From NCBI GenBank assembly GCA_020719045.1, contig DYQY01000013.1:1-12360 (forward strand): 12,360 bases of DNA. The letters are read 5' to 3'. The DNA is from Candidatus Termititenax sp. (lineage in GTDB: Bacteria > Margulisbacteria > Riflemargulisbacteria > GWF2-35-9 > DYQY01). Below, in pieces: positions 1-8,101 of the stretch. The translations under genes were made by a program, and so were the position numbers. The notes under the pieces were generated by a model that made no database searches, was not told the DNA's origin, and saw nothing but the letters and a program-made list of their open reading frames with translations. Every line of letters starts with the position of its first letter. The stretch's first letter is position 1.

Positions 1-1658
1 ACTGCTAAAATCTGTAAGGACTTATCATATACAAGCAATGCATTTTTTATAGCATTTTGTCCACTACTAACAATAGTTGTAGATAAATTATTCGATGCAA
101 TTGCAGCAAACCTTTTTACGTTAACATCTGTACCGACACCATTAATATTTAATTTCACATTAACTGGTTCTGCTAGTGTTGATTGTCCTCCTGCCGGTGC
201 TTGTTGCCCTGTTGTTCCACCTGCTGGTTCTGCTAGCGATAGCTTTGGTGCAACATTGATTACTTCATTTTGCTTTGTATTTGTAGTAGCATCTATCTTC
301 CCATTAGCCAAGGTACTTACTTTATCTTTTTCATGCAAGATATACTCAAAGAAATTAAGCAACCATAAGTCCCTATAATTTTTTGTATTTATTAGCGCTA
401 CTCCTTTTTCCCAATCAACCTTAGCTAAAATTAATACTGGCTTGTATTTCCCTCCTATACAAACAGATAATACTACTTTCGAAGCATCTGCCGGGTCTAT
501 AGTTATCTGTAAGCTGTTATCTGCACTACTTGGTCTAACAAAATTATTCTGTGATGCTGTAGTTGCTAACGATTTTAGTTGGTCAGCTGTTACGTTAGTA
601 CCATTATTACTCAAACTTTTGGCAAGATTTTTTGCCGCAAAATCAATAGTTGTACTTATTGTTCTTTCAGAATAAGAAGCAGCAGTTAAGAAATCTTCAA
701 CAAACAAATTATGACCCTTAACTGTTGATAATGTCTTAGAAAACTCATAAGAACGAGATAACGCATGAATACCTGACCTTAAACAGTCAGATACATTATC
801 TGTCTTACCCTTAAAAAATCTATCATAAAACCCAGTTCCACCAGCATAAGTAATACTTATATCTTTTCCTTGCTTACCAAAAACACCATTTTTCCCTTCA
901 TTATAATCTTCTGATTTCCCAAAAAAACCCATTCTCCCAAGCTGATTTAGGACATCTATCTTTTCATCATTATTTAACGAATCTGTAAAAATATCATCTA
1001 TACAGGTAGGAAGCGAGTTATCTGCAATGTCTGAACTTGCCAGGTTGCCATTTGTAACTTTCTCCATTAACAGCCCAAGGGAAATTGCTGCAAGAAGAAT
1101 AGGCTCTGCTACATCTACTGGAGGTGGTGTGGGTGCTGGTTCAATCTTTAAAGCCTCCCGAAAGGCACTTATATCATCATACTTATTAACTCCAGTACCA
1201 GTAGTTACCCAAACGTCTTTAGCTTCAGCCTCAGTACTAAGACTACCAGCCTTAACTTTAGCACCATCAACGAGTAAAGCTTGTAATGTATCTGGTTTTG
1301 TTTGTTTATCATTATCAGTAGCAGTTATCCATTCCTCAACTGCTAATTTAACAGCGTTACGTCCTTCTTCAGAGAAGTGTTTTTCGCCACTGCCTATTTG
1401 AGAAACTCCATCAAGTAATTTATCAAGAGCTGATTCGCCAGCATTACCAACATCTAGTGCCATTAGTGTTTCCATTAATCTCTTAGCGCCACTTATGTCT
1501 ATTGGAAGAGACAATCCAAGTGCCATATTCAATGTTTGTGCTAACCTGATTGAAGAAATTTCAGTGCCATTAGAAGTTGGTGTAGCAGTAATATCTACTT
1601 TTTTAACCCCGCCAAGAGTAACTTGATTTATATATAGTCCTGCTCCTGCTACTGTCAT
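1..1658 (-). CDS. Large protein of unknown function, N-terminal part (runs off left edge)
   Basis: The reverse strand is open from an ATG at 1658 to the window edge, giving 552 complete codons with no stop. The ATG follows AAAGGAG with a 5-nt gap, a good Shine-Dalgarno that fixes this start. The N-terminus (MTVAGAGLYINQVTLGGVKK) has no signal peptide and I see no membrane helix. The protein is rich in Thr, Ser, Ala and Asp. It has a Pro-rich linker around residues 173-186 (EPAPTPPPVDVAEP) and a low-complexity Gly/Gln/Pro linker around 474-500 bounded by two LAEP motifs, so it looks like several globular segments joined by flexible linkers. I recognise no family. Codon-by-codon reading shows it is a real long frame and that the plus-strand ORFs inside it are shadows. 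It is transcribed away from the calpain-like gene. The right-edge gene is also large, on the same strand and unrecognised, but shows no obvious similarity. Confidence 0.85.
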   Translation of the reverse strand, partial: MTVAGAGLYINQVTLGGVKKVDITATPTSNGTEISSIRLAQTLNMALGLSLPIDISGAKRLMETLMALDVGNAGESALDKLLDGVSQIGSGEKHFSEEGRNAVKLAVEEWITATDNDKQTKPDTLQALLVDGAKVKAGSLSTEAEAKDVWVTTGTGVNKYDDISAFREALKIEPAPTPPPVDVAEPILLAAISLGLLMEKVTNGNLASSDIADNSLPTCIDDIFTDSLNNDEKIDVLNQLGRMGFFGKSEDYNEGKNGVFGKQGKDISITYAGGTGFYDRFFKGKTDNVSDCLRSGIHALSRSYEFSKTLSTVKGHNLFVEDFLTAASYSERTISTTIDFAAKNLAKSLSNNGTNVTADQLKSLATTASQNNFVRPSSADNSLQITIDPADASKVVLSVCIGGKYKPVLILAKVDWEKGVALINTKNYRDLWLLNFFEYILHEKDKVSTLANGKIDATTNTKQNEVINVAPKLSLAEPAGGTTGQQAPAGGQSTLAEPVNVKLNINGVGTDVNVKRFAAIASNNLSTTIVSSGQNAIKNALLVYDKSLQILA

Positions 1659-1665
1659 TGTTGCT

Positions 1666-1761
1666 CCTTTAACCTTTTCCGCCTCACCCGGCGTAACCAG
1701 TTGAGAACTTCTTAGTCTCTATCTTATCGCCACCCTCTCCATCTTTGACGGAGAGGGTTTA
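1666..1761. repeat. Dispersed composite repeat, copy 1, with CCCTCTCC hairpin
   Basis: Two blocks here recur near 10398-10447. Block A, CCTTTAACCTTTTCC, lies at 1666-1680. Block B, GACGGAGAGGGTTTA, lies at 1747-1761 and forms the right arm of a perfect inverted repeat (CCCTCTCC 1733-1740, GGAGAGGG 1750-1757, 9-nt loop). In this copy about 66 nt separate the blocks; in the other copy about 20 nt do. The element lies upstream of the minus-strand gene in a divergent region, where a terminator would not be expected, so a dispersed palindromic repeat is the better reading. Block A overlaps the Shine-Dalgarno region of the gene starting at 1658. Confidence 0.6.
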
Positions 1762-1824
1762 TGATTCACTAAATTATCGTTCTAAAACTATTTTTATTTC
1801 ATTAATTTTCAATTTTCCCAAATT

Positions 1825-1890
1825 CCCCCTTCATGCTTCGACAAGCTCAGCACAAGTAAGGGATACCTTTGCAACAGGCAAAGGAGGGGG
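1825..1890. repeat. REP-like nested hairpin element
   Basis: The outer arms are CCCCCT (1825-1830) and AGGGGG (1885-1890). Inside lies a REP-type core, CTTCGACAAGCTCAGCACA (from 1836), and a perfect stem-loop, CCTTTGC (1866-1872), loop AACAG, GCAAAGG (1878-1884). The core resembles, in opposite orientation, the CACTGAGCCTGTCGAAG element at 4541-4557. A TTG at 1869 inside this repeat is in frame with the downstream protease, but that is almost certainly fortuitous. Confidence 0.6.
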
Positions 1891-1994
1891 ATCCATTCAT
1901 CCATACCTCTATTATGATATTGCCCAAAATTTTCCATCTTAAACATACTATTTCACAATGTTTATTATTATTAATTAATGGGCTTAATATTCAT

Positions 1995-3098
1995 ATGACA
2001 TACAAAATAATAGCTGATAAAAAATTATCTGAAAAAATGTTTTATACTGGAGACTATGTACAAATAAAGCATAACGGAAAATACATTACCGAAAAAATAC
2101 TTGATAGTAAAACAGATAGACATCTAATCAAAACCCCAACTGGAGAAAAATGGTTTCATTCACTTGAGCTTGAATACCACAACCCATTTAAGGTTGGACA
2201 AAAAGTTAAGGTATTTAGCAAAACATCTAGCATGTTTCACGAAGGTATTGTTAAGGACATAAGAGACGGAAAGTGTGAGGTGCATTGGGATTACGAAGGT
2301 CACAAATACAAGAAAGTAGCTATAGATAAGCTTAAAGAATGGAATCCTGTTTTTCACAATATTCACCATCTATTTCAAAACGGAGCTGTAGAAGGCTCGA
2401 TTAAACAAGGGACAATCGGAAACTGCTATTTCTTAGCTGTATACGAAGGTATTTTTCGTGCTGGAATAGCATACAAAATACTACCTAAAATGATTAGAGA
2501 AGTTTCACCCTATACCTGGGAGGTAACCTTTTTCGATCCAAGACAAAATGATAGTAGCGGCAACATGGGAACAATAAAAACAAACATCCACATAACTGAC
2601 CTCTTTACGACTGACCATAAGCTCCAAGAAGGCAGAATCGGCGACCTTCTTTTGGAAAGAACCTTTGGAAAAGCTATTGTAGAAATTGAGTCAAGATGGT
2701 TAAGAGTCCAACCATCAGAAAATGATGACATGAATGATGAGCCACACACTATGGTTTTAGCTGAATCAGGAAGTATACAAAATGCAATAAAAATACTATT
2801 AGGTAGAAAACCTAAAAATGTCTTCTCACCCAACATTGATACCCTTAGAAAAAACCTAGATAACTATTCAGCGTTTATTGGTGAACGAATGATTATCGCA
2901 GGAAGCTCTACTACTCCTACCAGTAGCAAAATAGTTCCAAAACATGCTTACTTTATTCAGTCATACTTACAAGAAACAGATGAAGTTGTTCTTATAAACC
3001 CTCATGATACTAATAAAGGTATTTTAGTTCTTAGCCTTCAAGAATTTATAAATAATTTTCATAAAGCATGGGCTGTAGACCTATCTAATATAAGATAA
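1995..3098 (+). CDS. Calpain-like cysteine protease (peptidase C2-like) with N-terminal barrel modules
   Basis: Predicted 367-aa soluble protein. The C-terminal two thirds carry the calpain catalytic layout: QGTIGNCYFLA (residues 138-148, catalytic Cys144; animal calpains read QGxLGDCWxLA), then IGDLLLERTFGKA (215-227; compare the LLEKAYAK helix of calpains), then PKHAYFI (315-321, His317) and LINPHD (333-338, Asn335; compare RNPWG). The triad Cys-His-Asn is therefore in the right order and spacing. Two segments at about 16-60 and 65-116 each begin with a G-D/Q-x-V-x-hydrophobic strand and look like Tudor/Agenet/SH3-like small barrels (VGQKVKVF...EGIVKDI...CEVHWDYEG); that assignment is inference. 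There is no signal peptide or C2/EF-hand domain. The frame can be extended to a TTG at 1869, but that lies inside a repeat. ATG 1995 is preferred, ATG 2037 (MFYTGDYVQI) is possible, and neither has a good Shine-Dalgarno. Substrate unknown. Confidence 0.8.
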   Translation: MTYKIIADKKLSEKMFYTGDYVQIKHNGKYITEKILDSKTDRHLIKTPTGEKWFHSLELEYHNPFKVGQKVKVFSKTSSMFHEGIVKDIRDGKCEVHWDYEGHKYKKVAIDKLKEWNPVFHNIHHLFQNGAVEGSIKQGTIGNCYFLAVYEGIFRAGIAYKILPKMIREVSPYTWEVTFFDPRQNDSSGNMGTIKTNIHITDLFTTDHKLQEGRIGDLLLERTFGKAIVEIESRWLRVQPSENDDMNDEPHTMVLAESGSIQNAIKILLGRKPKNVFSPNIDTLRKNLDNYSAFIGERMIIAGSSTTPTSSKIVPKHAYFIQSYLQETDEVVLINPHDTNKGILVLSLQEFINNFHKAWAVDLSNIR

Positions 3099-3230
3099 AG
3101 CTTCGAGCTACAAAAGACAGGCAAATCAAGAAATTCACTTTTCACCAGTCTCCGCTCTTCATCTCGATACATCCGCCTTAGTCGGACACTCGATGACCAG
3201 AGCTTCGCTTAGGCAAGCTTTTCATTATTA
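3099..3230. repeat. Intergenic palindromic repeats
   Basis: This gap starts with a small perfect palindrome, AGCT-TCG-AGCT, overlapping the stop of the protease gene. An imperfect inverted repeat follows at 3160-3195: CATC/GATG outer arms, two TCGAT-type half sites, and an inner TCCG (3172-3175) / CGGA (3183-3186) stem. The CTCGATACA wording recurs in the 11330-11842 cluster. It may help terminate the protease transcript, but no clear U-tract follows. Confidence 0.45.
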
Positions 3231-3234
3231 CAAA

Positions 3235-3277
3235 TAAACAGCTAAACAAATAAACAAATAAACATTATAATAACGTT
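3235..3277 (+). promoter_or_regulatory. Leaderless promoter of hom in octamer repeat
   Basis: Four 8-bp units start at 3235, 3243, 3251 and 3259 (TAAACAGC, TAAACAAA, TAAACAAA, TAAACATT). They run into a perfect TATAAT at 3266-3271, exactly 6 nt before the ATG at 3278. The unit at 3243 places TAAACA (4 of 6 matches to TTGACA) 17 bp upstream of the -10. No Shine-Dalgarno precedes the ATG. Transcription would start at or beside the A of the ATG. The same arrangement occurs at uppP. Confidence 0.75.
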
Positions 3278-4528
3278 ATGAACATCGGACTTATAGGAAC
3301 AGGAACAATCGGCTCAGGTGTTATTGCTCTTTATCAAAACAACTTTGATAAACTTAAATCTCATGCAAAAAAACCATTTAAACTTAAAACTATTTGCGAC
3401 TTAGACTTCAGCAAATGTCCTTATGACCTTTCAGCTTTTCAAAAAACTAGTAGTTACAAAGAATTAATTGCTGACCCAGAGATTAACATTATTGTTGAAC
3501 TAATCGGTGGAGATGAGCCTGCTAGAACGATTATTGAAACAGCGCTAAAAGCTAAAAAACATGTAATTACAGCCAATAAGCTTGTCTTAGCCAAATACGG
3601 CAAAGAACTTCTAAAAATAGCTGACGACAATAATGTATCATTACTCTATGAAGCTTCAGTTGGTGGGGCTATACCAATTATTAACAATCTTAAAGACTCA
3701 CTATCACCAAACAACTTTAAAGAAATCGTTGGCATCCTTAATGGAACAACCAACTTTATTCTTACAAAAATGCAAAAAGAAGGCGCAGACTACTCTGTTG
3801 TACTTAAGGAAGCTCAGAAATTAGGCTATGCAGAAGCTGACCCTTCCTCTGATGTTGAAGGTTTAGATAGTAGCTACAAACTATCCATTCTTGCCTCCAT
3901 AGCTTTTCAGACTGAAATCAGTATTGATCAGATTTTAATGGAAGGTATTACTAAAATATCAGCCAAAGATATTAATTATGCCAAAAATCTTGATGCTAGT
4001 ATTAAACTACTTGCTATCGCAAGAAACACAGACAAAGGACTAGAACTTAGGGTGCATCCAGTTATCATAAGCAACACTCACCCACTTGCTTCAGTAAACT
4101 ATGTTTTTAATGCTATCTATGTTGATGGAGATGCAACTGGCGAAAGTATGTTCTACGGCAGAGGGGCTGGTAGTATTCCAACAGCTGGTTCTGTTTGGGC
4201 AGATATTCTGAATATTATAAACGAGTCTGCTTACGGAACAGAAAAGAAACAAACAATAAACATCCTTCCAAAAGAAGAGATTGCATCAAAATACTACATA
4301 AGACTACTGGTAGAAGATAAACCTGGTGTGCTTGCGGAAATTAGTGGCATATTTGCCAAAAGAAACATTAGCATCAAAGAAGCTATCCAAAAAGGTGCAG
4401 GCGAAGATGCAGAACTGGTGGTTGTTACACACACCATAAAAGAAGGCATCAAGAACAGCGCAATAAAAGAAATCAAAGCATTGTCTTGTATCAAAGACGT
4501 TGCTAGTATTATACGTGTAGGCATTTAA
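3278..4528 (+). CDS. hom: Homoserine dehydrogenase
   Basis: 416-aa enzyme reducing aspartate semialdehyde to homoserine with NAD(P)H in threonine/methionine synthesis; cytoplasmic. The Rossmann nucleotide site is GLIGTGTIGSGV (residues 4-15). TANKLVLAKYG (98-108) carries the conserved Lys101. The catalytic region comprises EASVGGAIPII (125-135), GILNGTTNFIL (152-162) and GYAEADPSSDVEGLD (183-197), and Asp197 and Lys201 (LDSSYKL) match the family Asp/Lys pair. A C-terminal ACT domain (about 339-416, YYIRLLVEDKPGVLAEISGI) suggests feedback control by an amino acid, usually threonine. The length matches monofunctional bacterial Hom; no aspartokinase domain is fused. The start is fixed by the N-terminal Rossmann motif and the leaderless promoter. 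The next gene begins 58 nt downstream and may be co-transcribed. Confidence 0.96.
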   Translation: MNIGLIGTGTIGSGVIALYQNNFDKLKSHAKKPFKLKTICDLDFSKCPYDLSAFQKTSSYKELIADPEINIIVELIGGDEPARTIIETALKAKKHVITANKLVLAKYGKELLKIADDNNVSLLYEASVGGAIPIINNLKDSLSPNNFKEIVGILNGTTNFILTKMQKEGADYSVVLKEAQKLGYAEADPSSDVEGLDSSYKLSILASIAFQTEISIDQILMEGITKISAKDINYAKNLDASIKLLAIARNTDKGLELRVHPVIISNTHPLASVNYVFNAIYVDGDATGESMFYGRGAGSIPTAGSVWADILNIINESAYGTEKKQTINILPKEEIASKYYIRLLVEDKPGVLAEISGIFAKRNISIKEAIQKGAGEDAELVVVTHTIKEGIKNSAIKEIKALSCIKDVASIIRVGI

Positions 4529-4530
4529 TT

Positions 4531-4560
4531 TTCGAACGGTCACTGAGCCTGTCGAAGTGT
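4531..4560. repeat. REP-like element between hom and the DUF3536 gene
   Basis: TTCGA (4531-4535) and TCGAA (4552-4556) bracket a core reading CACTGAGCCTGTCGAAG. This is the same type of sequence as TTCGACAAGCTCAGCAC near 1837 and GGTCGCTGAGGCTCTCGAAG near 11795. It occupies most of the 58-nt gap, so hom and the next gene are separated by a repeat rather than by a clear terminator. Confidence 0.6.
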
Positions 4561-4586
4561 AAGAGAGAAATACCATTGGGGGAACA

Positions 4587-6965
4587 ATGAACAAATACAT
4601 CTGTATTCACGGACACTTCTATCAACCACCTCGTGAAAATCCATATCTAAATAAAATTGAAAGACAAGAAAGTGCATACCCATACCATGACTGGAATGAA
4701 CGAATAAATGATGAATGTTATAGACCAAACACTTCATCTAGAATACTTTCACCGCATGGGAAAATTGTTGATATAGTAAATAATTATCAGTACATCAGTT
4801 TTAATGTTGGACCTACCCTCATGAATTGGCTTCTTGATAATGATAAAAGCACCTATGAGAAAATAATAGAGGCAGATATTATTAGCAAGGAAACCAACAA
4901 TGGCCATGGCAACGCTATTGCTCAAGTATATAACCACATAATAATGCCACTAGCTAACGAAAGAGATAAGCAAACTCAAATAAAATGGGGAATTGCTGAT
5001 TTCAAAAAACACTTTGGTAGAGACCCAGAAGGAATGTGGCTTGCAGAAACTGCTATCAATATGGATACAGTTAAAGCACTAATTGATAATGGGATAAAAT
5101 TTACTGTACTATCCCCTTTTCAAGTAGAAAAAGTTAAAACATATTTTTCAAATGAATGGTTAAGTGTTGACAATGGAACAGTTGATCCAACACAACCATA
5201 CAGAATATTTGTCGATGATAATAAAGAAAAGTACTTAGACGTATTTTTCTATGATGCACCTATCTCAACAGCTGTAAGTTTCGAACACCTACTCAGAGAT
5301 GCTAGACATTTTGCAGAAAAGCTAGATACGGCAGCAAAACCAAATCAAGGCAGGCCAACACTGGTTACTGCTTCAACAGATGGCGAAAGTTACGGACACC
5401 ACGAACCATTTGGTGACATGTGTCTTTCATACTTTTTCAAACATCTTGCTGAAGAGTATCATATGAAGCAAATAAACTATGGAGCATTCCTAGAAAGATT
5501 TGCACCAATATCAGAAGCTGTTCTTAAAGAAGGCACTAACAATGAAGGAACTGCTTGGAGTTGTTCTCACGGTGTTGGAAGATGGAAAGAAAATTGCGGA
5601 TGTAGTACAGGTGGAGGAGCTGATTGGAACCAAGAATGGAGAAAACCTCTCAGAGAAGGACTAAATGTACTAAGAGATTTGCTATGGGAAATCTATGCAA
5701 AAGAGACTGAACCATACTTTGCTGACATTGAAAAAGCTAGAAATGATTACTATTTTGTATTTCACGGAATTTGGAGTAGAGATAAATTTTTTGAAAAAAA
5801 CTCTAAAACAAAACTTGATGAGGCAACTAAGGTTAAATTACTCGAACTTCTTGAATGCCAACGTTTTAGCCAACTAATGTTCACTAGCTGTGGATGGTTT
5901 TTCTCTGAAATATCTGGATTAGAAACTGTTCAGATTATCAAATACGCAAACGCTGCAATTTTCTACGCTAGAACTCATGCCAAAACTGACCTTGAAAAGG
6001 TTTTTATCTCTTTTTTAAAAGAAGCAAAAAGCAACATTGCTCCAACACATAATGGCGATGCTATTTACAAAAAATGGATAAGTCCCTATGAATTAACACC
6101 TGAAAAAGCATTAAACCAGTTTATTGTGAAAGCTCATCTTACAAGCAAGATAAAGGAACAAGTTGTTTATCTATACAAGATTACTCCGATTGAGGACTTA
6201 TCTTTCTGGTCAGAGGACACAACCTTCAGAACATTAAATTGCATTACTGAAAACATTAACACAGGAAGAATTATGGAAAGCTCCGTTCTACTAACAGAAA
6301 AGAACGGTCAGATAAAAACTTATGTCAGCAATAACTATCAAAATCTAGAAACAGTAAAAAAAGAATTTCTGGGAAGTGAATCCCAAGATAACAATAATCT
6401 TCTACTAAAAAAATACTATAAGAAAACACTTACAATGGTTGACCTTAACTTTGAAGAAAGTTCGGAAATCATGGATATCCTCTGGTCTAAGAAAACGAAT
6501 CGACTAAACAAAGATCTAAATAAATTATACACAGGATTTAAAGATTTGATTGAAGATACAGTCGTAATGGGTGGATTCCTTCCTCCTGAAATAAAGTCTG
6601 CTATTGAAATAATAATGTCTGCAAAGCTACTTAGTGAAATCCAAGAAATCACAAGCTGGACGAACAAAAACCTAAAACCAGCACTAAGTATTATTAGCCT
6701 AAGCAATAGTTTACACTTAAAAATAAATACTAATGACACAAGAGCTTATCTTGAAAACTATCTAAAAACCCTAATTAGTAAAATAGAAAAAAACAAAAAC
6801 CCACAAGATATAAACGAAGCTATCTCCTTCCTTAGCATCTATGAAAAACTTGGGATAACTTTTAATCGAGCATCTTCTGAAACAAAAGCATTTGTTCTGT
6901 ATCAATCAGACCAAAATAATTCTTTATTAAAAGAACTTGCGCTTATGATGAATATATTAGTTTAA
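4587..6965 (+). CDS. GH57-like glycoside hydrolase, DUF3536 family
   Basis: 792-aa predicted soluble protein. The N-terminal half is a GH57-type (beta/alpha)7 barrel: HGHFYQPPRE at residues 8-17 (GH57 motif 1), GMWLAET at 149-155 with candidate nucleophile Glu154, and TASTDGESYGHHEPFG at 261-276 with candidate acid/base Asp265. It is followed by the SCSHGVGRWKENCGCSTG block (325-342) typical of DUF3536 proteins. The remaining 400 or so residues are mostly helical, as in that family. GH57 enzymes act on alpha-glucans (amylases, branching enzymes, glucanotransferases); the substrate of DUF3536 proteins is not established, so an alpha-glucan role is inference. No signal peptide is seen, so it is probably cytoplasmic. 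ATG 4587 has GGGGGA 3 nt upstream, a close but purine-rich ribosome site, and the HGHFYQPP motif near the N-terminus confirms the start. The protein appears intact. Confidence 0.88.
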   Translation: MNKYICIHGHFYQPPRENPYLNKIERQESAYPYHDWNERINDECYRPNTSSRILSPHGKIVDIVNNYQYISFNVGPTLMNWLLDNDKSTYEKIIEADIISKETNNGHGNAIAQVYNHIIMPLANERDKQTQIKWGIADFKKHFGRDPEGMWLAETAINMDTVKALIDNGIKFTVLSPFQVEKVKTYFSNEWLSVDNGTVDPTQPYRIFVDDNKEKYLDVFFYDAPISTAVSFEHLLRDARHFAEKLDTAAKPNQGRPTLVTASTDGESYGHHEPFGDMCLSYFFKHLAEEYHMKQINYGAFLERFAPISEAVLKEGTNNEGTAWSCSHGVGRWKENCGCSTGGGADWNQEWRKPLREGLNVLRDLLWEIYAKETEPYFADIEKARNDYYFVFHGIWSRDKFFEKNSKTKLDEATKVKLLELLECQRFSQLMFTSCGWFFSEISGLETVQIIKYANAAIFYARTHAKTDLEKVFISFLKEAKSNIAPTHNGDAIYKKWISPYELTPEKALNQFIVKAHLTSKIKEQVVYLYKITPIEDLSFWSEDTTFRTLNCITENINTGRIMESSVLLTEKNGQIKTYVSNNYQNLETVKKEFLGSESQDNNNLLLKKYYKKTLTMVDLNFEESSEIMDILWSKKTNRLNKDLNKLYTGFKDLIEDTVVMGGFLPPEIKSAIEIIMSAKLLSEIQEITSWTNKNLKPALSIISLSNSLHLKINTNDTRAYLENYLKTLISKIEKNKNPQDINEAISFLSIYEKLGITFNRASSETKAFVLYQSDQNNSLLKELALMMNILV

Positions 6966-6983
6966 ACACCCTACCATTATTAA

Positions 6984-8095
<1,112 letters not shown>

Positions 8096-8101
8096 ACATA
8101 A

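Noticed and set aside
442-1401. Plus-strand ORFs at 442-675 and 1027-1401
   Set aside because: They overlap the long minus-strand frame starting at 1658, which has a good Shine-Dalgarno and no stop over 552 codons; the plus-strand translations look like complement artefacts.
1869-1994. N-terminal extension of the calpain-like protein from a TTG at 1869
   Set aside because: The TTG and first codons lie inside a palindromic repeat, no Shine-Dalgarno fits, and the extension reads as arbitrary sequence; ATG 1995 or 2037 is more plausible.
4552-4576. Separate promoter for the DUF3536 gene (CTGTCG, 16-17 bp, TACCAT)
   Set aside because: The -10 is poor and would place the start inside the Shine-Dalgarno, so co-transcription with hom or an unseen promoter is as likely.
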